A stretch of DNA of 17,623 bases from CAZEXD01 sp964516865. GTDB lineage: Bacteria > Patescibacteriota > Minisyncoccia > Minisyncoccales > Staskawiczbacteraceae. The translations under genes and the position numbers were made by a program. Within the stretch, counting starts at the first letter, position 1; every line of letters starts with the position of its first letter. Below, piece by piece: positions 4,801-12,902 of this stretch. The stretch lies in NCBI GenBank assembly GCA_964516865.1, contig CAZEXD010000010.1, positions 1 to 17,623 on the forward strand. Reading direction: 5' to 3'. A model generated the notes under the pieces. That model was not told the origin of the DNA. It did not search any database and saw only the letters and a list, made by a program, of their open reading frames with translations.

Positions 4801-7260
4801 TTAGAAATTAGACGGCGGCGGGAAAATCACCCTTGTTCTTTCGGCAATTTCGTTTTCAACTTCTTCTTTTGACCTTCCGTACTTTAGTTTTGATAACCTC
4901 TTGATGGGGTCAATAATAGCAGGATTACCTTTTTGAGGATAATTTATCACCAATTTAAAAGGAGAAGATGTTTTATTGTTAAGCATCATTTTAATAATTA
5001 AATTAAAATTATCTAAATTAACTAAATCAAAGCGAGAAAAGTCGGGCTCAAATTGTTTTTCTAAAAATTCTGCATCATCGGCACCAACTCTAAAAGACCC
5101 GATTGTTCCCACGTTTCCCAAAACCGCATTTCTGATTTCTTCTTTAAGTTGGGGAATATATTGGTGGGCTAAAATAAGGTTTAATTTGTACTTTCTTGCT
5201 TCGGAAAGAATAGTAACGATGCTATCGGTTGTAAAATTTTGGAACTCGTCCACATAAAGATAAAAGTCCCTCCTTTGTTCTTCTGGTATTCTTGCCCTTC
5301 TCATCGCAGCCATTTGCATTTTAGAAACCAAAATTAAACCAAGTAAAGAACTATTCACTTCGCCTGTTAATCCTTTAGAGAGATTGGCTAAAAATATTTT
5401 CCCTTCATCCATTATTTTTCCCAAATCAAAACTCGAATGGCTTTGGCCAATAATGTTTCTCATCATTTCATTTTCAATAAAACGTCCCACCTTAGAAACC
5501 ACATAACCAAGCATATCAGACCTTGTACTGCCGGTTGTTTGTTTCCATTCTTTTTGCCAAAAGTTCTTTACAACCAAGTCTGTAACTTTTTGCAATCTAT
5601 CTTCCATAAATTCCGGGTCCGTAAACATTCGGGGAATCTCAACCAGAGTGCCGGGGTTGTTTTTATCAGCCATTATTGCCAACATTGCGTTTCTCATATA
5701 GTGTTCAAACATCGGACCGATAATTTCCGGCGGAAAAAGTTTATAGAAAATAGCAATCATCTCTTGAACAGCGAAATCCTTTTGTTCTGGCGTTTCATAT
5801 TCAAGCATATTCAAACCCATTGGCTTTTCCATATCAAATGGTTCAAACAAAACCACATCCTCAATTCTTTCCTTGGGGATATTGGCCAAAGTGGCTTCAA
5901 TTAGCTCTCCGTGGGGATCAATCACCCCCACCCCTTCTCCATTTTGAATATCCTGCCGAATCATTTCCCTTAACAAACTACTTTTACCGGTACCTGTTTG
6001 ACCAATAATATAGAAATGTCTTCTTCTGTCTTCTCTGGTGGCAAAAAAAACATTTTTTTCTTCTCCTCGAAAAAAGATTTTTCCCAACAAAACAGGTCCA
6101 GTCGAAGGCAGATCGGCTGGCGGAGCCGCCACCCCGCTCTTGATTGATTTTATGTATGGTGTCTCGATGAACCTCGTTGGAAAATGATAAATACTGGTTA
6201 ATTCTTCAATATTTAAAAGGCTTGATTGAGAAGGATTAAAATTTCGGAAACTAAAATCATAAATAAATTTCTTCAAATATTTTTTGGAAACCCTCTGTGG
6301 TTCCAAACTATTCAAAGCCCCTAAAGAAAATTGGCTAAAAGCGGACTCAAGATGGGAAAGAATATCTTCCGCTCTTGTGAGGGTTTGGGCAGCGGCAACA
6401 AGCCTGATGTTTGTTTCAAAAATTTGTTTTTTAATTTTACTTTCAATAATTTCCGCCGCTCTTTGGTCAAAGGTTAATTCTTTTTTCTCCCCCCCCTTTT
6501 CATCTTTTTTCTTCGGATTAAAAAATAATGTTATTATTTCATCAAAAAATTTAAAAAATCCGATTTTCGACGCTTCCGAAATAGCGCTCTTTAATGATTT
6601 CCCCTCTCGAAGTTTGGCTAGTGTTTTTTCTCCCAATTTCCGCAAATTAGTTTTATAAGGAGGGGTGATAATTACTTGAATAGCCGCACCCTCTTCTGGT
6701 TTAATTTTGTTTAGGGTGTTGGTGATCGCTGCCAGCGGATCTTTTTCTAGGTGCTGGTAGGTGCTAATTGGTAAAAGGGGATTTTGTTTTAATTTAAGAT
6801 AAGAAGCCGCTGTCACACCATCTGGCTCAAAAATGGTATAATCTTGGGGAATTTTTTCCACCAAGGCGCGAGGATAAACTCCCTGAATATATTTTTCCAA
6901 AGCGGTTTCCAATTCTTTGGGCACAGCCACATAAAAAGAAATGTCTGTTCCCCCCACCTGAGAAGCAATTTCAAAGGCCACGCAAGGAATTTCCTTAAAT
7001 AGTCTGTCAAAAAATTTTGGTTTTTTCAGATACAAAAAATCAGAAAAAACCTGTTCCATCTGCGCTATAATTGTTTTTTCTTCTTTTTGACTCGATTCTT
7101 CTTTCTTTTGTTCATACTTCGGCATCATTACTAAAAACAAAGACATATCCAGTTTTTCCAAGAAGCCACCCTTACTTCTTTTTTCAAAATAAAAAGCAAC
7201 TAACGTTGCGATCAAAACAAGAATAAAGGTTAAAAAAAGCGAAAAAACAATTATTTCCAT
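4801..7260 (-). CDS. Membrane-anchored TraD/VirD4-like DNA-transfer ATPase
   Basis: An 819-residue P-loop ATPase of the type IV coupling protein / HerA-FtsK-like group. One membrane segment spans about residues 4-26. A family-specific region follows (about 60-380), then Walker A GQTGTGKS (420-427) and Walker B YLYVDEFQN (D671, E672). After it come LSEARKYKLNLILAHQ and NVGTIGSFRVG, typical of the TraM-recognition part of TraD/TraG-like proteins. Such enzymes pump DNA or couple DNA to a secretion channel at the inner face of the membrane. No relaxase, VirB4 or channel genes are nearby, so a conjugation role is not supported by context; DNA uptake, pilus-linked or chromosome functions are open. 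It is the last gene of a unit with the two upstream genes (22- and 19-nt gaps). No Shine-Dalgarno is visible. A strong terminator follows. Confidence 0.85.
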   Translation of the reverse strand: MEIIVFSLFLTFILVLIATLVAFYFEKRSKGGFLEKLDMSLFLVMMPKYEQKKEESSQKEEKTIIAQMEQVFSDFLYLKKPKFFDRLFKEIPCVAFEIASQVGGTDISFYVAVPKELETALEKYIQGVYPRALVEKIPQDYTIFEPDGVTAASYLKLKQNPLLPISTYQHLEKDPLAAITNTLNKIKPEEGAAIQVIITPPYKTNLRKLGEKTLAKLREGKSLKSAISEASKIGFFKFFDEIITLFFNPKKKDEKGGEKKELTFDQRAAEIIESKIKKQIFETNIRLVAAAQTLTRAEDILSHLESAFSQFSLGALNSLEPQRVSKKYLKKFIYDFSFRNFNPSQSSLLNIEELTSIYHFPTRFIETPYIKSIKSGVAAPPADLPSTGPVLLGKIFFRGEEKNVFFATREDRRRHFYIIGQTGTGKSSLLREMIRQDIQNGEGVGVIDPHGELIEATLANIPKERIEDVVLFEPFDMEKPMGLNMLEYETPEQKDFAVQEMIAIFYKLFPPEIIGPMFEHYMRNAMLAIMADKNNPGTLVEIPRMFTDPEFMEDRLQKVTDLVVKNFWQKEWKQTTGSTRSDMLGYVVSKVGRFIENEMMRNIIGQSHSSFDLGKIMDEGKIFLANLSKGLTGEVNSSLLGLILVSKMQMAAMRRARIPEEQRRDFYLYVDEFQNFTTDSIVTILSEARKYKLNLILAHQYIPQLKEEIRNAVLGNVGTIGSFRVGADDAEFLEKQFEPDFSRFDLVNLDNFNLIIKMMLNNKTSSPFKLVINYPQKGNPAIIDPIKRLSKLKYGRSKEEVENEIAERTRVIFPPPSNF

Positions 7261-7282
7261 AAAAAATACTACCAGCTAATAA

Positions 7283-7744
7283 TTATTCGTCGTCTTTTGT
7301 TTTTGGCAAAAAGGTTTTATAAAATCCTTGGTTAGCCAAAATATCGTGGAAAACATCTAAAAGATAAGGATCGTTTGTGTCTTGAGCAACCTTAATCGCA
7401 AAAGCCAAACCCCTTTCTTTGGCTATTGTGATTAATCTTTTTATTTTTTCTTCTTCGCCCAAAAATTCTATTTTTTTCGCTTTTTGAGCGGCTTCGTTTT
7501 TTAATTCCGGATTCAATTCCATCATTTCAATTTCTCTTCTTATTTGTTTTTCAACCAACTCTCTTTCTTTTTCTGACAATCTTTCTTTTGCTGTTTTTTC
7601 TGCCGCCGCTGATTCGGCTTCTATTCGCGCTTTTTCCCAAACATCTTTTTCTTTCATTAACATTTCTTCTCCTTCTCTATCCTTTCCTTTTTTATCTGCG
7701 CTTGGACTCACAGAAGAAGTTTGTTTTTTAGAATAGTCTGTCAT
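7283..7744 (-). CDS. Charged helical protein linked to the TraD-like ATPase
   Basis: A 153-residue soluble protein I cannot assign to a named family. The first 45 residues are polar and probably disordered. Residues 45-110 are Glu/Lys-rich and likely coiled coil (KERLSEKERELVEKQIRREI). The last 45 residues form a less charged, apparently folded tail (IKRLITIAKERGLAFAIKVA, then NDPYLLDVFHDILA). It has no membrane segment. It sits 22 nt before the ATPase gene and 19 nt after the DUF4352-like gene on the same strand. A partner or adaptor role for the ATPase is an inference from this spacing only. Confidence 0.7.
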   Translation of the reverse strand: MTDYSKKQTSSVSPSADKKGKDREGEEMLMKEKDVWEKARIEAESAAAEKTAKERLSEKERELVEKQIRREIEMMELNPELKNEAAQKAKKIEFLGEEEKIKRLITIAKERGLAFAIKVAQDTNDPYLLDVFHDILANQGFYKTFLPKTKDDE

Positions 7745-7763
7745 TGTTTTTAAAAAATTAAAA

Positions 7764-8402
7764 TTACGGCATCAATAAAATGTCTAAAAGCGCTTTTTCC
7801 ACTTCGTTACCGGTATATCTTTTTTTATAAACGAGGACCTCAATTTTAAGGCCGGTTGACACTTTCGCTACTTCATAAATCTTTTTGCAAGGCGATGGTT
7901 CAAAACTGGGTTTTAATACACTGCCGCATAAATCTTCTTGATAAGATGGTAACCAACTATTCACCTCTGAACCAGAGGGAACAAAAACTCGTCCTTCGCT
8001 ATCAATTATATTTCCGAGATCCCAATCTCTTTCTTCGGTATTTACCTTTCCTACGTTTTGAGCACCTACAACTACTTCAATAAATCTTTCGGTAGTTTTT
8101 AAATCCTTTTGCCAGTTAGGATAATTGCTGTCTTTCCCATAAAGGGTATTTCCTTTATCTTTCGCTTCCAAAAAAATAAATCTAATATCCCCTATTGTCG
8201 CTTCATAAATAGGTTGATTTTGCGTCTCATTGCCGTTTTGGGGAACTACGGGCGGCTTTGGCTTTGCTTTATTTACCACAATATAAGCAATGCCTAATGC
8301 TATCAAAATAACTATTGCTAAAGCAAGCAGAGTTTTGGCTATTTGACCTCTTTCTGATTTTATTAAAAATTTTTGATTGGGTTTGTTGACAATTTTAAAC
8401 AT
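7764..8402 (-). CDS. Membrane-anchored DUF4352-like extracytoplasmic protein
   Basis: 212 residues. A basic N-terminus is followed by one membrane segment (about 22-43), a Pro/Asn/Gln-rich linker (46-64), and a beta-rich domain exposed outside the membrane. The domain resembles DUF4352 / telokin-like Ig folds (RFIEVVVGAQNVGK, then WDLGNIIDSEGRVF and KVSTGLKIEVLVY). Two cysteines (C159 and C172) frame a short loop and could form a disulfide outside the cell. It is the first gene of the unit with the helical protein and the TraD-like ATPase. A promoter lies about 47 nt upstream. The exact function is unknown; substrate or surface binding is only a suggestion. Confidence 0.75.
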   Translation of the reverse strand: MFKIVNKPNQKFLIKSERGQIAKTLLALAIVILIALGIAYIVVNKAKPKPPVVPQNGNETQNQPIYEATIGDIRFIFLEAKDKGNTLYGKDSNYPNWQKDLKTTERFIEVVVGAQNVGKVNTEERDWDLGNIIDSEGRVFVPSGSEVNSWLPSYQEDLCGSVLKPSFEPSPCKKIYEVAKVSTGLKIEVLVYKKRYTGNEVEKALLDILLMP

Positions 8403-8448
8403 AATTATTATTTATTTAAAAATTATTCATTATTATATATATTATAAT

Positions 8449-8477
8449 ATTTTACCTAATTAGAAAATATTAAGCAA
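8449..8477 (-). promoter_or_regulatory. Promoter of the DUF4352 / TraD-like unit
   Basis: On the minus strand TTGCTT (8477-8472), a 17-nt spacer and TAAAAT (8454-8449) form a fair sigma-70 promoter. It would give a leader of about 40 nt. Overlapping TATAAT-like words just downstream (8431-8448) are alternatives. Confidence 0.45.
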
Positions 8478-8489
8478 CCAATGAAAAAG

Positions 8490-8592
8490 TTTTAATTTAT
8501 AATTTGCTAATTTTCAATTTACAATTAATTTTTAATGATTAAATTTTCAATAAACGAATTGATATTATTTGAAAGTTGATAATTGAAAATTA
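8490..8592. repeat. AT-rich intergenic repeat words
   Basis: The space between the permease stop and the promoter at 8477 holds AATTTATAATTT, AATTTTCAATTT, AATTTACAATT and, further on, AATTGAAAATT. Together they form inverted copies at both ends. The palindrome TTTAATGATTAAA lies between. The same words recur inside the MEMO-like gene. No gene or clear GC-rich terminator is present. Confidence 0.5.
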
Positions 8593-8593
8593 A

Positions 8594-9805
8594 TTATTCA
8601 TATCTTAAAGCGTCAACCGGGTTAAGCTTGGAAGCGGAGCGCGCAGGCAGATAGCCCGCAATACAACCAACTAAAAAAGAAAAAGTCAAACCAAAAATAA
8701 TAAGCCCGGGGGTAATTGATGCTTTTAAGAAAAATAGTGGATGAATTTGAAAATAAATTTCTACTGTTTTTGCTAATCCTAATCCTAAAACCACTCCTCC
8801 TATTCCGCCCGCCAAGCCAAATATGCCTGACTCAATTAAAAAAATGGTAACTATCGTTTTATTTGTTGCCCCCACTGCTTTCATAATTCCAATTTCTTTA
8901 ATTCTTTCATGGACTGAAGTATACATCGTATTCATTATTCCTATTCCTCCCACAATAATGGCTATTGAAGCAAAAGCAAAAATCGCCACCTGGATAAGAG
9001 CCATTACATTACTAACTATTTCAAGCATTTTTTCGCTACTAAGAACGGTATAAGATGGCAAATCTTCGCCTCTTCTTCTTTTTCTCGTTTCTTCTAATTT
9101 TTCTTTTATATTTTCCACCACTTTCTCGGTCGAATAACCCCCTTTAACCTTAGCCAAAGCCGTTTTAGCCCCTGTCCGCTCACCAGTAATTTCTCGAAAA
9201 ATATCTAAGTCTACATAAACCTGAGAGTCGTCTTGTTTGGTCCCCATTGATTTTAATATTCCAACAATCTTAAATTGTCTCCCCTCAATAATAACTTCAG
9301 TTCCCACTTTCATGCCGGGAAAAATATCTTTCGGCACCAAATAACCAACCACAATTTCTCTTTTTCCCGGAATCGGCCATTGACCCTCGCTTAAAGATAG
9401 CCCCCAATCACTTTTTAAAAACTCTAATCCCTCTTTCCACGGATAGCCGCACAAAAAAACTGTTTTTTTCTTCCCATTGTATCTCATCGCCTCTCCCTTA
9501 TAAGCCATAGGAATAACAATTTCTACTCCCTCCGCTTTTTTTATCGCTCTAAGGTCATCATCGCTTAACTCCATTCCTCCCGCCATCATTGTTGCAACAT
9601 TAGTAATCTCTCCCGGCATTATCATAACCACATCTTTGCCCATCATTTTTAACTGCTGAAGCACTCCTGTTTTTATTCCTTCGCTTAAAGAAAGCAAAGA
9701 CATTATCAGAAAAACGCCAATAACAACACCAATCATGGTTAACCAACTTCTAAGATGTCTCCTTTTTAAATTTTTTACTGCAATTTTTAAATATTCTTTA
9801 ATCAT
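8594..9805 (-). CDS. MacB-like ABC transporter permease
   Basis: A 403-residue permease of the MacB/FtsX (type VII ABC) class. One membrane helix lies near the N-terminus (about 21-41, after KNLKRRHLRS). A large extracytoplasmic domain (about 42-280) follows, then three C-terminal helices forming the FtsX domain. Family signatures are ERIKEIGIMKAVGATNKTI and the C-terminal LPARSASKLNPVDALRYE. The reading frame stays open upstream to 9928, but that extension is polar, partly overlaps the ATPase gene and lacks family resemblance; ATG 9805 fits the family start (MIKEYLKIAVKNLK). With the ATPase and adaptor genes upstream it forms a YknXYZ/MacAB-type exporter. Substrate (peptide, toxin or lipid-like) is unknown. 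Confidence 0.9.
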   Translation of the reverse strand: MIKEYLKIAVKNLKRRHLRSWLTMIGVVIGVFLIMSLLSLSEGIKTGVLQQLKMMGKDVVMIMPGEITNVATMMAGGMELSDDDLRAIKKAEGVEIVIPMAYKGEAMRYNGKKKTVFLCGYPWKEGLEFLKSDWGLSLSEGQWPIPGKREIVVGYLVPKDIFPGMKVGTEVIIEGRQFKIVGILKSMGTKQDDSQVYVDLDIFREITGERTGAKTALAKVKGGYSTEKVVENIKEKLEETRKRRRGEDLPSYTVLSSEKMLEIVSNVMALIQVAIFAFASIAIIVGGIGIMNTMYTSVHERIKEIGIMKAVGATNKTIVTIFLIESGIFGLAGGIGGVVLGLGLAKTVEIYFQIHPLFFLKASITPGLIIFGLTFSFLVGCIAGYLPARSASKLNPVDALRYE

Positions 9806-9884
9806 AACTCGACGAATACACCAATGCCTAAAATGTCGCGATATAGCATCATTGGGGTTAATTTGTGTATGGTTATCGTTATTA

Positions 9885-10598
9885 TTATTTTTGCCATAAT
9901 ACGCTTTCTGTTTGGAAATGATTTTCAATTATCTGCCCGTCACGGATATGAACTATTTCCTTGCTATAACTGGCGATATTTGGATCGTGGGTTACCACAA
10001 TAGTTGTCTTTTTTTGCTCCTGATGTAATTTTTTTAGGGCCTCCATAATTATTTTCCCCGTGCTGGAATCCAGATTACCAGTTGGTTCGTCTGCTATTAT
10101 AATTTCCGGATCGTTGGCAAGGGACCTTGCAATCGCAACCCTTTGTTGTTCTCCACCCGAAAGTTCGGTCGGCTTATGATCCGCTCTTTTAGCCATATCA
10201 AACAAATTTAGCAGTTTTTTCGCTCTTTCTTCTCTTTCCTTCTCCGGCACATCTTGAAAAATCATTGGCATCATCACATTCTCAACGGCAGTAAGATTTT
10301 GAAGAAGATTAAATTGCTGAAAAACAAAACCAATCTTTTGACCTCTAATTTTTGCTAATTCATTTTCAGAAAAACGAAAAACATTTTTTCCTTCGAAGTA
10401 TATTTTCCCTTTTGTTGGGGTGTCCAAAAGTCCCATTATATGCATTAAAGTCGATTTGCCAGAACCAGAAGGACCCATAATAGCGACAAAAGAACCTGGT
10501 TGAATCTCCAGGTTTATTCCTTTTAAAACAGGAAATTCTATCTTACCCAATTGGTAAATTTTCCAAACATTTTCAAGTTTTATTATGGCTTCAGTCAT
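9885..10598 (-). CDS. MacB/LolD-type ABC transporter ATPase
   Basis: A 237-residue nucleotide-binding subunit. Walker [10 protein letters not shown] is at 42-50, the Q-loop at FVFQQFNLL (about 91-99), the signature [15 protein letters not shown] from 146, Walker B IIIADEP (166-172) with NLDS, and the switch His at VVTHD (H204). An open frame reaches an earlier ATG at 10634, but [18 protein letters not shown] is the usual family start, so 10598 is preferred. The adaptor gene ends 43 nt upstream and the permease starts 79 nt downstream. It would energise the MacB-like permease at the cytoplasmic face. Confidence 0.93.
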   Translation of the reverse strand: MTEAIIKLENVWKIYQLGKIEFPVLKGINLEIQPGSFVAIMGPSGSGKSTLMHIMGLLDTPTKGKIYFEGKNVFRFSENELAKIRGQKIGFVFQQFNLLQNLTAVENVMMPMIFQDVPEKEREERAKKLLNLFDMAKRADHKPTELSGGEQQRVAIARSLANDPEIIIADEPTGNLDSSTGKIIMEALKKLHQEQKKTTIVVTHDPNIASYSKEIVHIRDGQIIENHFQTESVLWQK

Positions 10599-10623
10599 AA
10601 ATCTCAAATTAAATAAAAAACAA

Positions 10624-10636
10624 TTGTCGCACAATA
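10624..10636. repeat. 13-nt motif shared with 3067-3079
   Basis: TTGTCGCACAATA occurs exactly at 3067-3079 and 10624-10636, both just upstream of preferred gene starts (plus-strand 3124 and minus-strand 10598). It has TTGT/ACAA half-sites around CGC. One shared 13-mer can arise by chance in a window of this size. Confidence 0.3.
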
Positions 10637-10641
10637 AAATA

Positions 10642-12123
10642 TTATTTTACCACCACTTCCTCGCCTTCGGATAAACCAGCAATAATTTCTATCCTTCCGT
10701 TATTTCCCTCTAATCCCACCTGAACTTCTCTTTCTTCTAATTTGCCATTTTTCAAAACTAAAACCGTGGTTTTTCTGTTTTCTCGAATTGCTTCTTTGGG
10801 AATTGTTAATACGTTTTCTTTAGTAGCAGTCTTAATCACCACATCAGTGGTCATACCTGGTTTTATCCTTTCCCACAAATTTTGCGACATAAGCGAACCG
10901 GTTAAATCTTCTTTTTCTTCGTTAAAAGCAATAGTAACTTCATAATAAACCACTCCTTCGATTATTTTTTCTGCCGGATCAATGGCTATTACTTTTCCTT
11001 TCAAAATTTCATTGGGAAAAGCAACCACCTTGATATCTACCGGATTTCCTTTTTGAATTTTTACTATATCTTCTTCATAAATATCAACTTTTACCTGTAA
11101 GGGATTGAGAGAAATGAGAGAAATGGGCGTTTCGCCCGTCTGAACCATTTCTCCCACTTTTTTATTAACCTTAGTAATAATTCCTTTAAGGGGGGCTCTT
11201 AATTTCGCATCCCAAATTTGTTGTTGATAATAGTTGATCTCTTCTTCCGCTTCTTTAACTTTTGCTTCGTAATAAGAAATATCATCTTTTGCTTTTTGAA
11301 GATTAATCGCCGCCGAAACAATGGTTTGTCGAGAATTATTAACATTGGTTAAGGCAGTAAGAATATAAGAACGGTGGTTATCTATGGAACTTTTATCGCT
11401 TGAACTGATTTTTGAATAATAAACTCCGGTATCGCAAATTTCTCTGATGGTTTTCAGTCCTTCGGCGGTATTTGTTAAGGAAGTATTGGCAGTGATAATA
11501 GCGGTATCTATATCAGAATGATTTAAACTTGTTTTAGCCGCTTCTAAGGAAGAATTTAAAGCATCTAGATTAGCGCTTATATTATTTTTACTATCCCCAA
11601 CTTTAATTCCCTCTTGGTCGGTAAGAGAAAAATAATTGTCTGTTAAAGAAGCAATCATTTTGAAAGCATTAAACATTTTTAAATAAGCATCATTCAGGGT
11701 GTTTAATGCGTCTTCGTAAGCGTCGTTTAAATTTTGCTCCGCCGCCATTTTAGCATTTTGCGATGTTTTCTCATATTGAATCTTGGCGACTGCTAAAGAT
11801 GCTTCCGCCTTGTTTAATTGGTTAAACAGTTGAGCGGTATCTAAAGAAGCTAACTCAGTTCCTTTTTCTACAGCGTCGCCAATTTTAACATTAATTTTGG
11901 CAAGACGACCAGCAGTTTTAAAACTAAGATTTATTTCTTCGGTTGGTTTTATCGTCCCCGTCTCGGAAACTTCCTGACTGATAGCTCCTCTTTCAACTTT
12001 TTCTAACTTTAAACCATTTTCTTTTTTATTAAAGAAAATTTTATAACCCCAACCGCCTAAAAATAAAATAACGGCTATTATTAAAATAATTTTAATAATT
12101 TTTTTATTGAAAATAATTTTCAT
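10642..12123 (-). CDS. HlyD/MacA-like efflux adaptor protein
   Basis: 493 residues with one N-terminal membrane anchor (about 9-29). The first half of the barrel-sandwich (lipoyl-like) domain is at about 62-100. A long helical hairpin region follows (100-300), then the second lipoyl half (LRAPLKGIITKVNKKVGEMV, 308-327), beta-barrel segments, and a C-terminal membrane-proximal domain ending GLSEGEEVVVK. The helical hairpin is longer than in typical MacA proteins and contains an Asn/Ser/Thr-rich middle (about 175-265). Such adaptors assemble with MacB-type permeases. No TolC-like outer-membrane partner is nearby, so a monoderm YknX-like role is more likely. It is the first gene of the three-gene exporter operon, with no Shine-Dalgarno. 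Confidence 0.9.
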   Translation of the reverse strand: MKIIFNKKIIKIILIIAVILFLGGWGYKIFFNKKENGLKLEKVERGAISQEVSETGTIKPTEEINLSFKTAGRLAKINVKIGDAVEKGTELASLDTAQLFNQLNKAEASLAVAKIQYEKTSQNAKMAAEQNLNDAYEDALNTLNDAYLKMFNAFKMIASLTDNYFSLTDQEGIKVGDSKNNISANLDALNSSLEAAKTSLNHSDIDTAIITANTSLTNTAEGLKTIREICDTGVYYSKISSSDKSSIDNHRSYILTALTNVNNSRQTIVSAAINLQKAKDDISYYEAKVKEAEEEINYYQQQIWDAKLRAPLKGIITKVNKKVGEMVQTGETPISLISLNPLQVKVDIYEEDIVKIQKGNPVDIKVVAFPNEILKGKVIAIDPAEKIIEGVVYYEVTIAFNEEKEDLTGSLMSQNLWERIKPGMTTDVVIKTATKENVLTIPKEAIRENRKTTVLVLKNGKLEEREVQVGLEGNNGRIEIIAGLSEGEEVVVK

Positions 12124-12188
12124 AATTTAAAATTAAAAAAATAAATTAAGAGTTATGAGGAAAGATATCTAAAATGCTATGCCGCGAG

Positions 12189-12881
12189 TTAAAATAAATA
12201 ATAATTTGACGCTCCCCTAAACCATTGAGAGAACTTACAATCGGGACTATGAGTCGGCGGAGCGGACCTCTTTAATATGTTCACTGCTTCTTTAAATAAA
12301 TCATAAATATCGTCGGGGTTCGTCTTTATTATATGTAATTCCTTTTTAAAGGGTAACCGATCAATAAAACCATTTTCTTTATCAACAATATAAAACGCTA
12401 AATATCCCTGGCGTGGCGTTTCAAACCCGTTTTTTTCTAAAAGATAAGTATAAACATCCATTTGAATTTGGAAACGATCATAAACATTGGCGACTTTGCT
12501 GCCGGTTGATTTGTAATCCAAGGGAGCCAATTTTCCATCGGGAAATTCCAAAATATCGTCAACCGCGCCAAAAAGAGTCGCTCCGGTTTCAGAATCATAA
12601 TATCTAATCCCGGAAAAATTATTTCTCCATTGGTTTAATAATTTTTGATTTGAAAAAAGTCTGGCAGAAATATTATTCGCCAAAAATAAAGGGTGGGGTT
12701 CGTTTTTGGCGCGATACGAATCAAATTCTTCTTTCAAAAGAGAATCCACAGCCGCGTTTAAACTATAAGGATAAGGGGGAGGTCTTTTAATTCCCATTTT
12801 CTTTTCTAACCAAAAACAATGCGGACACTCCAAAAATAAATTCAGCGAATTTGGCGATAATTGGATTATTTTTTCAATCAT
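12189..12881 (-). CDS. PD-(D/E)XK nuclease superfamily protein
   Basis: A 230-residue protein with the RecB/Cas4-like nuclease core. An N-terminal SPNSLNLFLECP motif is followed by the metal-binding GAVDD (D108/D109) and the catalytic LDYKST (D122, K124), with a later QMDVYTYLL helix (QxxxY-like). Cysteines C19 and C22 (ECPHC) and C215 (SPDC) could hold a metal or an Fe-S cluster, but the layout differs from the one-plus-three pattern of Cas4 and AddB. No CRISPR array or cas gene is in the window. A role in DNA repair or end processing is an inference. It is separated from prmC upstream by 20 nt and is probably cotranscribed with it. Confidence 0.82.
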   Translation of the reverse strand: MIEKIIQLSPNSLNLFLECPHCFWLEKKMGIKRPPPYPYSLNAAVDSLLKEEFDSYRAKNEPHPLFLANNISARLFSNQKLLNQWRNNFSGIRYYDSETGATLFGAVDDILEFPDGKLAPLDYKSTGSKVANVYDRFQIQMDVYTYLLEKNGFETPRQGYLAFYIVDKENGFIDRLPFKKELHIIKTNPDDIYDLFKEAVNILKRSAPPTHSPDCKFSQWFRGASNYYLF

Positions 12882-12902
12882 TATTATTTACTCATTTTAT
12901 TA

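Noticed and set aside
5437..5904. 155-codon plus-strand reading frame as a gene
   Set aside because: It lies antisense within the well-supported TraD-like ATPase gene and its product is of low-complexity, non-family character.
6118..6131. GC-rich palindrome TGGCGGAGCCGCCA in the ATPase gene as a mobile repeat
   Set aside because: It encodes part of an Ala/Pro segment (AAPPADLPSTG) that looks normal for the family, with no direct repeats or length excess.
4801..8402. Complete conjugation or type IV secretion locus
   Set aside because: Only the coupling-type ATPase is recognisable. No relaxase, VirB4, VirB6, VirB8-10 or pilin genes are in the window.
9806..9928. Upstream extension of the permease to 9928
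   Set aside because: The 41 added residues are polar, overlap the ATPase gene end and have no family resemblance; ATG 9805 matches the usual start.
12189..12881. Cas4 nuclease
   Set aside because: The nuclease core fits PD-(D/E)XK, but the cysteine layout (two N-terminal, one C-terminal) differs from Cas4, and there is no CRISPR array nearby.
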